Below, one piece after another: positions 1 to 12,099 of a stretch of DNA of 64,000 nt. The stretch is from assembly GCA_944548615.1 (NCBI GenBank), contig OX155961.1:24643192-24707191 (forward strand), given 5' to 3'. This stretch comes from Micropterix aruncella (Eukaryota > Arthropoda > Insecta > Lepidoptera > Micropterigidae). A program made the position numbers and the translations under genes. The notes beneath the pieces are model-generated. The model was not told where the DNA came from. It saw nothing but the letters and a program-made list of their open reading frames with translations, and made no database searches. Every line of letters begins with the position of its first letter. The first letter of the stretch is position 1.

Positions 1-546
<546 letters not shown>

Positions 547-549
547 CAT

Positions 550-3500
550 ATTTAAGCAGCTAGGGGGTCTTCTTTTTAAATTCAAATTAATATTGCCTAT
601 TTCAAGCCTCCACAATTACTTGATACCCAACCCATACAACATTCTAGAGCAATTAATTCCCTCCCAATTAATGAGGATAAATTACTGCAATCAATTTAGT
701 TATTCTTTTCATTTCCCGTTCCTCGTTGGCTTACTTTATTACTTAATTTGAATAGGAAATTTAATTATGTTACCAGTTAAAAATAACTGTGCTTAAAAAT
801 AGGCGTTGTTAAAAATTAAATTTCCCCACATTTTAGAATACCTAACACCAGAAAAATCCAAAGAACATTTTGCGTCTGTCCGACTGTCTATCTGTATGCC
901 TGTCAGGCCCATCGGTATGTCAGGAACGTGTAGTCCGATTTCGAAAATTCATTTGCCAATCTGTTTTATTTATTGATAGATCTGAATCAATTTTGCGGAG
1001 CCGTCTTTAAACCAAGTCAAAGAGAAACTGTCACCGACTTTTTAGTAGTTCTATAAGATCCAGATGCGAACGGGTGGAGTGAGTGATGGGCTGATGGATA
1101 AATGGATAGACTCGTCACGACATTTTTTTTTAAAAAGTCCTCTAACAGAAAAGTAGTGAATAACTACGAAAACGATCAATTAAATCACTACGTTAGAAAA
1201 TCGTTTAAGTTTACCATACGAAATTAGAAAAAAAACGACAGCTGTATCAATACACGCCTTGATCATAAGGAATGGCATATTAAAATTATTTAAGTTTTTA
1301 TGTCCTACTATTATTTCCTTTCTTATACAATATTTGTACAGTTAATCGCTTGTAAGAATTTCACTATTTCAGCGAAATCTCGTATCACAATGTTAGTTTA
1401 TTTATCATTACTAGATATTTATTTTGAGTCTCACAATTTTAGGCTGTAATATATGAAAAATTCAACATATTGTTTGTGAAATGCCAAAAGTTTTATTGTC
1501 TGAATTTTTAATTATTATTGTATTTGTATAAATTATATATTTTGTATTTTATATACCTATTAATTTTGCTTTATAATAAAATATTTTAGTTCTTCATTTC
1601 TTTGTTTTATCAATGCCGTGTTTCTAAAATTATAACAATATTTCTTCCATTTAGTAACGAGGTATCGGAACATTATTTTTGGTAAGAAATTCACTATTTT
1701 AAAGATATTGAATGTTTTGCTAGACAAATTAGGAAATATTTAGGAAGGTTATTAACAGTACTTCACAGTTTACTAGACCTGTATTGATATTATTTTATTT
1801 ACGTATTTAGTTACTTCTAGTTGTATATTGTGTTTGCATAATGGGAAGTTTTCCTATTTAACTTACGCCTAAATGCATATTGCTTATTAGTTGAAAGAAA
1901 GTTGTGTTTAGGAAACAATTGAATGCTAGCTAAATTAGTGACTTAGAAATGATCGTGATGTTTGATGCAACCCTTTATTATGTATAAGGTTATTTATAAA
2001 GATATGCTATTTGTCGTTGGAGTAGATTGAATATCTTCGTGTATAAATAAAAATGAATTGCTGTTTGTTGATAAGCGGTTAAACGGCTGAACCGACTTGG
2101 CTTTTTTTTCAATGCCAGTAATAGTCCAAGTAAAGGTCTAATGGAATAGAAAATTATAAAAGTTGCCTTGAAAACTGGAAAATTCGGGAAAACTGAAAGT
2201 GTCTGAAAACTGAAAAAGAAATAAACATCTAGAAAAATCAACATATATTTGATTTATTGGGATCAAAGAATCTTTAATTCAGGAATAGATTGTTCCTATT
2301 CAGTCACGATATCATCGCCATTGGGGCACATAGTGATTTTGTGCCCTCGCAATAATTCTGTTTTAAAAACTCATCGAGCGCTCTCATTGAGCACATGCTT
2401 CAGACACAAATTTTATAACCAAAAGACATTGATGGGCCGTGTCGACTGGCGCGCTACTAGTCGGGGAGCTATTGATTGTTTTGGTACTGATTTTCCCAAT
2501 CACCAAACGTCTATAGGATCATTCAGGGACTAATTCCGAGTAGCGGATATGCATTTTGTAGTGAGTTTTCTGGTGGGCTGAGCTGGAAAATACGCTTTAT
2601 ATTACGATATGGGGCACTTTCTTTGCACTAATGAAAATCGTTTTACTGTCAATTCGAATGCTATATGAATTTTAAAAAATCATCTAGCTAATCTATAGGT
2701 ATGGCAAATGTGTCTGGCATCTGAAAATTCAAACAAAATTGTGACCCTTTTTTTTGCAGGCCCTAAAATTGGTCAGATGATATTTAATATTATAACGATA
2801 GCTTAGGATAGAGTCTAGTAGTGATTTTCGAACGCCAAAGCCTTGCCAGAATTATTTAAAGCGCGTCAGAGTAACGCGCATTAAACGAGTTTAACTCACA
2901 TTAAACGAATTACGCGCATAAAACAGTTCACACTGCTTTTAACATCAGTAGAGTCTGGTGAGGCTATAGTTATTATTAGCATCAGTCAGATGTTTTATTT
3001 TTCGTGGAAATGTAGGATCAAGTGCATAAAAAAATCAAGACTGAAAATGAGAGCAATTAGTTTGTATTTTTGTTAAAATTTTAGTTCCCACCAGACGCAT
3101 TAAACGATTTCTTAAATTAGCCAGACTTCTTTTAAATAATAATTTGTGATAAGATCTTGTATTATCAGTTTTAACGTGTACTTAAAAGTAAGGACGACGT
3201 ATCCTTAAAACAATTCGATTTTTTTCAGTTTTGAAGTTCTAGCGCCACACTAGTTTCTTTAAACTGGAAATAAGCCAGATTGCTTTTTTCCTGCATTAGG
3301 TGATAGAATCTAGTGAATATAAAATATTTATAACTGAGAAAATAAGTACGATTCAATTGCACCTAAATGACATAATCCTTGCTAGACTCGGAGTTTCTTG
3401 ATTAGCATCAATAAGAGACTATATTTAATTACTTTTATAAACGGTTAAAATATTCACTACATCCCCGACTATACTGACGGGGCGGACAATTCGTATTCTA

Positions 3501-4750
3501 GGAATACATAAGAGGTCAGCACTGTAGCGAGGTGCGTTCAAAAACTATTTAACTATTTAACACCCGGATGACACGAGCACTCGAGTGTTAATGCTCCAAA
3601 TGAAATCTTCCCGTTAAGATACAATCTTCCATTCATGTATACAAAGACCGTTTTTGTACTTTATATACGCCATATATGTCTCTATTATAAATTCAGTGTC
3701 CCTACAAGCGTAACAAAAGAAGCCATCGCAACGACAACACATTGTCATAAAAGACGTCGTTGAAATCTTGGTAACTCGGCGTTACAGCAAACATCAGCGT
3801 ATCTCGTAATCTACAATGACGGAGAAATGGCACTTCGTCAAAAATATTGCGAGCGTTAACGGTAAGAGGAATTGAGCTATCAAGGCTCGGGGAATTCTTA
3901 CGCACCACCTCGCGCAATCGTCATGACAATAAATTGGTAATTTTGAAATATGACTGGAGGAGGAACTTATAACAGTTTCATGGATAGAAAATCAGGAATA
4001 AATATAATGTAGGTAGGCTAGACGCTACGAGTTAGGACTTGAGAATCGGCCCAGTCGCCAAGGTTTGCTTTACGACTGGTCGAAACGGGTCCGGCAATCC
4101 AAAAAAACCGCAAAATGTCACTTAATTTTATTCCTTGTTTGGCTGTTTGAGCTAAAAAGTTTGTAAATTAGTCTTTCAAATGACCTCCATACAATCGACC
4201 CCATATACAAAGCATGCATCTTCTAAGTAATGCTAATCTGACGGCTGGCTCTCACCTTAATTACAACAACAAAAATGTTACGACTTATATGAATCAGTGT
4301 AGTTGTGTTGCACTCTAATACATAGATCAACGTGATCGTTGATAGCGAGAAATGTAGTAATTTTGATATATTTCAAGATGGCCATCTTAGTTAGTTGGTT
4401 GGTTCAAATAAATAAAATAAAGGCTAGAAGGGCGGGACATGGGGGAATCATTTCACGGTATACATGTCGACTTGGTATTACAGTACTGATACTTGCAAAA
4501 TGGTAAAGTGCAAAGCATCCTAAATAAATTGCCTGGTAATATTCAGTTATTGCAATGGTAGGTACTGGACACTGATTTCACGGTTTGATAGGTGACTCCA
4601 TGCATAAAAGTAGATTTACGATAATTTGAACGCGTGAAATTCAAAAGTTTTGTCAGGACGCATTTCACTGTGTCACAGTGGTGTTACGATAATGCTACAA
4701 AATTTCTAACGAAAAGACAGTCAGTTTAGTCCGGATATAATGCGGCGTGT
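550..4750. other. AT-rich intergenic DNA, no recognisable gene
   Basis: About 4.2 kb without a protein-like frame. Open frames of 71-94 codons (2249-2533 plus, 3702-3917 minus) show no familiar motif. The part at 3470-3930 is less AT-rich than its surroundings and could be an old element remnant, but I cannot place it. Confidence 0.5.
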
Positions 4751-4754
4751 TTAA

Positions 4755-4995
4755 CCCCTCAAATGTGAGGCGTCCCTTAAGGGATGCCTTGGCAAAATGT
4801 ATACAAAATGTATATAAATTTATATAAATATAAATATAAATGTAAATGTGCGCCGCTTTATAGTAATCCGCTCTATAGTAATGCTATAGCTCTATAGTAA
4901 ACCCCGCTCTATGTAAATGTAAATGTAAATGTAAATATAAATTTATATACATTTTGCCGTAGGCAACCCGAGCTAATCGCCATTCATTTGAGGGG
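4755..4995. mobile_element. TTAA-flanked MITE (piggyBac-like)
   Basis: The left end reads CCCCTCAAATG right after TTAA (4751-4754). The right end is its exact reverse complement, CATTTGAGGGG, followed by TAAA, a one-base change from TTAA. Further in, GGCAAAATGTATA on the left mirrors TATACATTTTGCC on the right, and the centre is a self-complementary run of TATAAA/TAAATG-type repeats. About 240 bp with no coding capacity. TTAA target choice with CCC-starting ends is typical of piggyBac-type elements; family membership is inferred. Confidence 0.75.
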
Positions 4996-5103
4996 TAAAT
5001 GTCTTTCCTTAGGTCCTTGACTACATAACTGGGTTAACGCTCCGCAATCAAATACGGTATCGGTACCAAAGAATTGAATCACCTGATAGATTTCATCTAG
5101 GCC

Positions 5104-5612
5104 ATTATTTTTTAAATACGCATGCCACGCTAGTTAATAAATTAAGTATGATTGGAGAATCACTACTGAATTCCATGGCCGAAAAGAACAGGGTAATTCT
5201 AAGATGGGTTCCCGGCCATGCAGGAATCGAGGGAAATGAAAAAGACGACGAACTTGCTAAGACGGGAGCAAAGGGAACGTTATACGGCCCTGAACCTTTC
5301 TGTGGCGTACCAAAAAGCCTTGCAAACCTAATGCTTAAAAAAATATGTTTAGAACAATCCGTCAACCACTGGAACAAAACGCCAGGGTTGAATCATTTTA
5401 TAGCGCTCATCTAGGCTTACGACCGTAAGACTGCCCGTGAGGCATTATCGCTAAATATGAACATTCTACTGGTGGGGGCACTCACGAGGCATTGTGGCCT
5501 GAACAAACACATGCACAACCTTAAGTTTCCGGACACAAAAATGTGCAGGTTCTGCCAAGGGGCAGAGGAAACTCCGCTGCACCTCATGTGCGAGTGTGGC
5601 CCGCTGATGCAT
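5104..5612 (+). pseudogene. LINE 3' fragment: RNase H tail and zinc knuckle (I/LOA type)
   Basis: The frame 5104-5414 contains the RNase H C-terminal signature VPGHAGIEGNE followed by DELAKTGA. After a frameshift near 5400-5460 the same protein resumes, with LTRHCGLNKHMHNL and a C-x2-C...H...C knuckle (CRFC, then HLMCEC) ending at a stop near 5610. This arrangement (RNase H, then knuckle) is found at the end of ORF2 in I/LOA-group LINEs. RT and endonuclease are missing, so the copy is severely 5'-truncated. It ends in the (TAG)n tract and faces the next, related element. Confidence 0.85.
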
Positions 5613-5631
5613 AAGTAGTAGTAGTAGTAGA
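5613..5631. repeat. (TAG)n tract at a LINE-LINE junction
   Basis: Six or so TAG units lie exactly between the 3' end of the plus-strand LINE fragment and the 3' end of the minus-strand LINE. Simple-repeat tails are common for I-group LINEs. It could be the tail of either element or shared by both. Confidence 0.8.
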
Positions 5632-5711
5632 TGGAGTGGGGGGCTTGTTTCCAGCCCTTGATGTCACCTAGATCTGTAAGGTCTTTTGTAACTACCCACT
5701 GTGTGGTTATG

Positions 5712-6539
5712 TCAATGGTCAGCTAGTAGACCGGTACTTCTTACCAGTCCAAGTAGGTCACTGACCTTCAAGTTGGGCAGATCGCTGGGTTCGAGAAAGG
5801 CTCGTCCCAGTAAACTGTGTCTTTTGGCGGCGAGCCCTGGACAGCGGCCAACGATGTGTATGCTGTCTTCAGGTTCCTCGCCACATATTCGGCAATCCTT
5901 GCTCTCAGTCAAGCCAAGGTTGAATAGATGAGCTCTAAGGGTCGTGTGTCCGGTGAGGAGACCGATAGTGGTTCTAAGGTTCTTCTTGCTCATGTCAAGT
6001 AGGGCCTTGGTTTTCTTCTGTAGTGGTTGCTCCATCATGGCTTTTGCCTGGCGACATCCCTGACTCTGTTTCCAGGAAGCCCGATGTTCCTGCTCCAAGC
6101 AGTCCCTGATGATTTTCTTACCTGTAGCGAAGGGGACCCCTACAGCTGGCTCCACTGGGCAATCCAGTGTGCCCAGTTTTGCCAGTCTGTCGGCCTCTTC
6201 GTTTACGGGTATGCCTTGGTGACCCGGTATCCATATTAGGCTGATTTTGTTGGATTTTCCCAATTTGTTGAGCTCCTGCATGCAGTCCCAGACCACAGAA
6301 GATTCTGTGGTGGCTTTAGCCAGAGCGTCCAGTGCTGCTCTGCTGTCAGAGCAGATGAGGATTTGTCTGTTTTTTACCTCAAGTCGACTTTGTAGTTTTA
6401 CGCATTCCAATATGGCAAGTACCTCGGCTTGGAAAACCGTAGCGTATTATCCAAGGGGGATGCTGATTCTGTGATTGGTTTTGGGTCCGTACACGCCTGC
6501 CCCAAAACGTCCATTTGTTCCTGAGCCGTCGGTGAACCA
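5712..6539 (-). pseudogene. RNase H domain and zinc knuckle of the I/LOA-type LINE
   Basis: RNase H removes the RNA strand of RNA-DNA hybrids during retrotransposition. The domain begins with WFTDGSG (first catalytic Asp), continues across an ochre codon (6447-6449) to FQAE (catalytic Glu), then CSDSRAALDAL (Asp) and WIPGHQGI...EEADRLA (His/Asp region). Downstream is CRICGEEPEDSIHIVGRC, a CCHC knuckle expected at the end of such ORF2 proteins. The sequence after the ochre stays in the same frame, so the stop is a point mutation and not a domain boundary. The knuckle is followed by about 40 residues before the stop at 5712. Confidence 0.88.
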
Positions 6540-8290
6540 GGCGTCTGCGTTGTGGCTTTGAAGCCACTGCGGATTTTTCCATTCTTCCCTGGTGGGGATT
6601 AGGATTTTATAAGATTTCTCTACCGAAATTTTTTTCCGAAGTCGATCCTGGGTCAGAGTGAATGGGCTTTTGTGGAGGAGGTTTAGCTCAGGATGATTGT
6701 GCCCTCCACGCTTCCACTCGCCCAAACACTTCAGTCTGTATGCTGTAAGTCTGGCGGAGTGGATGATGAGCTTGTACAGAGGCGGGCAGCAGAGTGCCAC
6801 CTCTAATCCCGCTGTTGGGGTGGTCTTCATGACGCCAGTTGCAGCCCTCAGGTAGTTACCTTGAAGGCTTTTAAGCATTTTTACTGTCTCAAGCTTTTTC
6901 ACCCTGGACCACCAGACTATTGCAGCATAGGTTAGTCTAGGCAGCAGTACTGCCCTGTAGAGCCATAAGGCGACCCTGGGTTTGAACCCCCAGGTTTTTC
7001 CCATTACTCTTTTGCACGTCTACAACGAGGCATAGAAGGTTGTTCTCTTGCGCTCGAGGTGGTGCTTCCAATTGAGCTTTGGGTCTAGATAGACTCCAAG
7101 GTATTTGACTACTGTAGCGTATTCTATCTCCTTATCCCAGAGCTTGAGACACTCAACGGGTTCGGGTTTGTATTTTCTGGTGAAAATCATGGCCTTAGTC
7201 TTGCTTGGATTAGCGGATAGACCTCTGGCCTGGCACCAGTCTTGGGTGGTCTTAAGTGCTTTGTCCATGAGCTCCTTAAGTATTGATAGGAAGTTTCCTC
7301 TGACTACTATGGCCACGTCATCAGCGTAGCCGTAGACAGAGAGGCCTAGGTTTTGTAGATCTGTTAGGAGTTCGTCTACAACGATGCTCCACAAGAGGGG
7401 GCAGATGACTCCACCCTGTGGACAGCCCTTGGCAGGGATTCCCGTGATGGAGGTGTCGCCTTGATAGACGGTCAGATTCCTATTTGATAGCATACTCAAT
7501 GTCCAGTCAATAATGGTCTCTGGTATTCCTCGTCTGTGCATAGCGTTTTTTATAGTTGCATATGAAGTGGTGTCAAATGCCCTTTCGATGTCCAGGAATA
7601 CTCCCAGAGCGTAACCTTTCGCCGCTAACTGTGTCTCTATTGTGCTCACCAGGTGATGTAGGGCAGTGTCCGTAGATCTGCCCTCCCTATAGGCATACTG
7701 AGCATCAGCAAGCGGTTGAAGAGCTAGGTGGTTGGTTTTCAAGTAGCCGTCAACTAGTCTCTCCAGTGATTTCAGGAGAAAGGAGGTGAGGCTAATGGGT
7801 CTGTAGTCTTTGGCAAAGATGTGGCCGTTCCTGCCTGCCTTTAGAATTAACGTGACTCTTGCGTTGCTCCAGGCATGAGGGACGTGTCTGAGGGCTATGC
7901 TCGCTCTGAGTACCTTTGTTAGAGGGCCCAGCAGCTGGATTAGCCCTTTTTGTAGTAGGACTGGGTATATTCCATCCGGTCCAGGTGATTTGTAGGGGTC
8001 GAAGGTGCTCACGGCCCATTCTACTGCTTTTGGATTAACTATCTTGGCTGCAAGGGCCCACTCCCTGGGCTTGTGGAGCCTCTTGGAGTTCTCCCCTGCG
8101 GCAATTGGGTGTGAGGATTCCTGGAAGCCCGGAAAGTGTGTTTCCATTAAGAGCTTCAAGGTTTCCTTGGTGTCGCTTGTGTGTCCCCCCTCTGGTCGTT
8201 TAAGGCATCCCAGCTGGGGGCGGTTGTTAGAGCTGAGGATCTTGTTGAGCCTGGAAGCTTCGGAAGCTGTTTCCACGCTCTCACAAAGTC
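6540..8290 (-). pseudogene. Reverse transcriptase domain of the I/LOA-type LINE
   Basis: The RT copies element RNA at the nicked target. Visible blocks in order: SPGPDGIYP, DYRPISLTS, a finger/palm motif FLDIERAFD (first catalytic Asp), GCPQGGVICPLLW and YGYADDVAIVV (catalytic YADD). Further on are GLSANPSKTKAMIF and a KYLGVYLD-type thumb motif. An amber codon at 7020-7022 interrupts the frame about 30 residues into the thumb/connection region, and the same frame reopens as TCKRVMGKTWG. A one-base frameshift near 8278-8290 separates this part from the upstream linker, which lies in the frame open at 8156-8659. Confidence 0.9.
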
Positions 8291-8639
8291 CCTCCAGCTT
8301 CTTCGTTTGGCTTTAACAATGGCCTTGTTGTATTCGTTTCGGGCGTTTTTGTATTCCTCCCAAAGATGTTGCGAGTTAGTGTTGTGATTTCTTGCCCTAT
8401 TGAAACACCTTCTCAGCGTAAGCCTGAGCTTGGTCAGCTCTGGGTTCCACCATGGGACCTTTTTTGAGAGGTTTTTTTGTTTCAAAGGGCAATTCTGTTC
8501 GTAGGCGTCTATGGCGGCATTAGACAGTGATAGTGCAGCTGTTTCTAGTTGCTCTTTGGTGTGGAATCGATTCGGAACCGTGGTGAGCTTGATAGCCAGG
8601 TCCCTTTCGAATCCTTCCCAGTTGGTATTTCTAGGGTTG

Positions 8640-9255
8640 CGAGCCCACTGAATTTCCAATGTGTGCCGAAGCCCGAAGCGTTAGATGGATCTGCCTATGG
8701 TCCGAGCCTGAGGGTTCATCTGAGACCCTCCAGTCTTGAACCAGGTCGGCCACTTCTTTTGTGCAGATCGTGATGTCCAGTACCTCCTGTCTTCTTGAGT
8801 CTATGAAGGTAGGTTCTGTTCCTCTGTTAAGGATGGTGAGTTCATTGCCTAGGATAAAGTCATGCAGGCTTACCCCCCTCGGGTTTATGTTGGAACTACC
8901 CCAGCACACGTGGTGGGAGTTCGCATCGCAACCCAGAAGGAGTTGGAGCCCGCGTTGTTTCGCATATGTCACTAGGTGGGTTATATCTTCTTGCGGTGGC
9001 AGGTCAGTGGAGTCATAAGGCATGTATGCTGACCCAATGAGTAGATCCACCGTCCTGTCTCCTGTCAAGTTGATTTTTGTTAAAACGACCGTTAGGTCAT
9101 CGCCGCTGAGTTGTGGCAGAAAAGTGGCTGTGACGCCCTTAGTGACCACGCAGGTCCTGAGTTTCCGAGTCGGTTGGGCCTTATGAATGGTTCCGCAACC
9201 TCCTAATCCACTTATAGTATCCCTAACAATCCAAGGTTCTTGGATTAGTGCTAAA
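8640..9255 (-). pseudogene. AP-like endonuclease domain of the I/LOA-type LINE
   Basis: This is the endonuclease that nicks target DNA. LIQEPW near 9250 is the conserved N-terminal Glu block. Further on come SAYMPYDS, LLLGCDANSHH (D-x-N block), PTFIDSRRQEVLDITIC (the T...D.T motif) and SGSDHRQI (the SDH catalytic block). The upstream part of the open frame (to 9413) does not look like LINE ORF2. It matches another repeat in the window (see 9341-9415), so the element's 5' boundary is near 9260. A frameshift near 8660-8690 leads into the linker before the RT. Confidence 0.87.
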
Positions 9256-9340
9256 AGATAATGCATAAAAGATACACTTAATTGGGTGGTCGTTACCTCC
9301 AAACTGAGGAGGTAAAACAATCTAGCGCAGAAATATAATA

Positions 9341-9415
9341 GGTGGCGAATACGATAGATCAGCAAAGGTCGCAGTGTTACAAGGATCATAAAGATCTTAG
9401 AAAATCCCCACACAA
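9341..9415 (-). repeat. Short dispersed repeat, second copy at 29474-29546
   Basis: Read on the minus strand this contains TCTTTATGATCCTTGTAACA. The plus strand at 29474-29546 has TCTTTATGAGCCTTGTAACA with matching sequence on both sides, about 70 bp at high identity. The two lie in opposite orientations 20 kb apart. It is not a known element end that I recognise. Confidence 0.75.
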
Positions 9416-9419
9416 CAAA

Positions 9420-10270
9420 TTTTAAAAAATGGTTTGAGAAATAAATAAATAGGGAGTCTCAAGGGGCTCAAAATAGATAAAAAACGCTTTCACAATACTT
9501 TCTCTCCTTGTCGGTTTGTTGGCCAGGAAATTAAATTGAGTCGTTATAAATAGCCCTAATTGTAGAGTGGTATCGCACAATGGACCTATAATACCCACTC
9601 TCTAGTATTCCGAAAAGATAACCATAAAGCTTACAGTCGAATAACTTAATAATTATTATTATTCTACTTGTTATTAATGTGAGACTTAAATATTGCAATA
9701 ACAATAATTATTATTGGAATATATACGCTTCAAAGCGAATGGAAAAACTTTATCCTCACCAACAATTGGCACAAATTTATCGGAGTAAATGTGGAACATG
9801 CATATATTCAAGACTCTTTGGCTTTGGCAGGCGTCAGCGACAACCTTCCAATTTCCCTTCACACGTAACGATTTACTTGTGCCAATTTGCATACATTAAC
9901 AGATTGGCTCCATTTGTCAGTAGGACGAACCCAGCGCAAGATCGAAGTTAGCCGCATGCAGCAGAAAGGCATCAGTCACATACGAAGTATGTACGCAGTA
10001 TTAGCTAAGTACAAAGTTTTTTTTTTCAGTAATTTTCAAATGTTTCGGGGTTTATTCTAGGTCACCAGTTTTGGAAAATTAATCTTTCGTTGCCAGAATA
10101 CCCAACAGAAATTTCTATGGCTGAATATGATTTTTGAGAACATTTCTATTATTTCACAAAATGTTTCCCCTCAAGGAGACAAAATTGTTCGATAAAGGAT
10201 ATAAATTAATTAAAACTGCTCGTTCGAGTAAGCGTCTTTTCTCTAGCGCCCGCCGCTGTAACTTATTTAG
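9420..10270. other. AT-rich DNA, no gene seen
   Basis: Open frames near 9679-9951 on both strands overlap each other and lack motifs. A weak inverted repeat (TTGGCACAAAT near 9767 and a mirrored copy near 9880) is the only structure seen. Confidence 0.4.
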
Positions 10271-10276
10271 TTAGAC

Positions 10277-10334
10277 GAGGAAGATATTTTCCTTATCAAG
10301 TCTCGGAGGAAGATATTTTCCTTATCAAGTCTCG
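10277..10334. repeat. Exact 29-bp tandem duplication
   Basis: Two identical back-to-back copies beginning GAGGAAGATATTTTCC and ending AAGTCTCG. No divergence is seen between them, so the duplication is recent or an assembly artefact. Confidence 0.95.
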
Positions 10335-10871
10335 AATGTAATTATGATAGCGGAATAGTACCCGTTGTTGCTTTGCCTGCCTTAAATAACAAAACATAAT
10401 AAACCAGATTACAGCATTTTAAATATGTTACTGTAAATATTATCCTAATATCTGGGCTTGGCAATAGAATCACAAAAAATCACATTGTATTCGACGAACA
10501 TACCACGACGAAAAATGGCCACAAAGGTTCAATTTGCAACATGGCGGCTGTCAAATTAATTAATAGTCGCAAAGTTAAAATAATATAAAAAAGTTGAAAC
10601 AAAATTCATAATATAAAAGTAAAATTGACATTATAAAATTATTAACCTTAACATAAACATAAAAATAGATGCACACTTAGCTAGTATTTACATAATCATA
10701 ATTGCTTAAAAGGAGTGAGATAGATAAACCTAATTATAAAAAAAAACAAAATTAGTAAAAAAATTAAATGAAATGTTATGAAAGACATATTAAAATAAAA
10801 GATGAGATGAAAGATATAAAATTGTTAAGCATAGCCTAATTATAACAAAAAAATATGTACAAATAATAACC

Positions 10872-11246
10872 ATCGGCTACCCGTTTCCGGGTGAACAGCG
10901 TGGCAAAGGATGCCGTAGTCCGCGATAAATTCGGTAGACACCGTTTCGTACTACGCAAGAGAGAGGACCGTGCAAGCGACCTCGAACTTGTAACCAGTCG
11001 GGAGACAGGAGTAATCTGGTTGCAACTGTTGACCAATTGCAACCAGGTAACTAATAGTAAGGGCGTGTGTCGGCCCGCTGGGTAACATACCTGGCTATCT
11101 CGCGGTTAAGGCATTAGCTCTTACGGGCGTGTGGCGGAGCTTGACGGTGGCTGGTTTTGTCCTAAGCACGGGAGTTAGAACGATCAAATTTCGCTAAAAC
11201 TTTCTGAGATGACGGGTTCGCCCGTTGTAGTCGACAGCTCTAGTTG
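10872..11246 (+). repeat. Dispersed GC-rich repeat family A, copy 1
   Basis: A block much richer in GC and CpG than its AT-rich surroundings. It runs from CGGCTACCCG through GCCGTAGTCCGCGATAAATTC to a terminal hairpin ACGGG-TTCG-CCCGT and then GTCGACAGCTCTAGTTG. Related copies lie at 13821-14268 (inverted), 20638-21005, 32388-32440, 49798-50478 and 53720-54760. The small open frames in it are not conserved between copies, so it is probably non-coding or the untranslated part of an element. Confidence 0.88.
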
Positions 11247-11837
11247 CCTATACCACCGTAGGCGGTTTTCGGTGATCTTATTTGCGATTATTGCAACATT
11301 GATACTATCTTATGTGTATCCGTATGTGTTCATTACGGATTGTGTCCAGCCTAGTTAGTGTTTCTCCTCACGCCCACCTGATCATCTTCATTTCATATAT
11401 ATGTACAATCTAGTGGGATGATAAAATACACACAAATGTCATCTTAGCTGCTTCTCAGGAAAAAAATGTTTAATTATATATAATTTTTTTTATTTTTGCT
11501 AAAATCTATTTATTTTATTAAATAATTTTTCCTGGTGTCCCAGAATTGAACCGACAGATTTTAGGTGGTGATAGCTTTGGTCAAGACCTACATAAAACAT
11601 GTGTTTAACAAAATGTAATAGCTTTCGAGTTGTACCATAATTTTTATAAAATTGAATAAATGACCTCTTTGCGTCATTCTTTTGTCTCCCTTAATTTATA
11701 AAAATCTTTTTATTTGTAACTATCTTCACAAAAATATTCTTTAATAAATGCGTTATCAGTGGTTTACTTAAATTCTCCTTAAAAAAACACTATTCTTTAA
11801 GATTTTTTCCGATTTTTTTTTCTTGACGAAGTGTTTT

Positions 11838-12030
11838 TAGAGAGGTGGATTGAGCGTATGGATAAATTTTGTGGCCTTCTCGGTCTCCTTACCTAAATCC
11901 ATTAGATTTTTTATTACGGATGTCTTACATACAAAATATACGATACACCAATCAGGAATGAAGACGAGTTATGAATGAGGGTGATCTCTATTGGAAATAA
12001 GTTTAAGAACGTTAAAAAAAATCTTTTTTA
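11838..12030 (+). pseudogene. Decayed Tc1/mariner-type (DDE) transposase, C-terminal relic
   Basis: In one plus frame 11871-11957 reads WPSRSPYLNPLDFLL, the strongly conserved block around the third catalytic acidic residue in IS630/Tc1/mariner transposases (usual form WP-x-RSPDLxPLDF). The Asp of SPDL is Tyr here. A neighbouring frame before it gives ERWIER and one after it gives YDTPIRNEDEL, matching the positions flanking this block in the family. So at least two frameshifts are present. No N-terminal helix-turn-helix was recognised to the left. Confidence 0.75.
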
Positions 12031-12099
12031 AAACGGTGCCGATTGTGCATTTTTTGAACAATTCAATTTAAACATTTGTAGAAAACACGTTAATACTAA

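Larger units (their letters stand above)
5632..9260 (-). mobile_element. I/LOA-type non-LTR retrotransposon, decayed and 5'-truncated
   Basis: On the minus strand, from high to low coordinates, it shows an AP-like endonuclease (about 9255-8690), RT (about 8276-7000), RNase H (about 6539-5900) and a zinc knuckle (about 5870-5800). ORF1 is missing. Four lesions are visible: a frameshift near 8660-8690, another near 8278-8290, an in-frame amber at 7020-7022 and an in-frame ochre at 6447-6449. With these allowed for, the remaining reading is continuous, so the copy is a fairly young pseudogene. The presence of RNase H argues for the I/LOA side rather than R1 or CR1. Confidence 0.88.

Noticed and set aside
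2249..2533. 94-codon plus frame
   Set aside because: No motif, no codon-level signature and no neighbouring exon signals.
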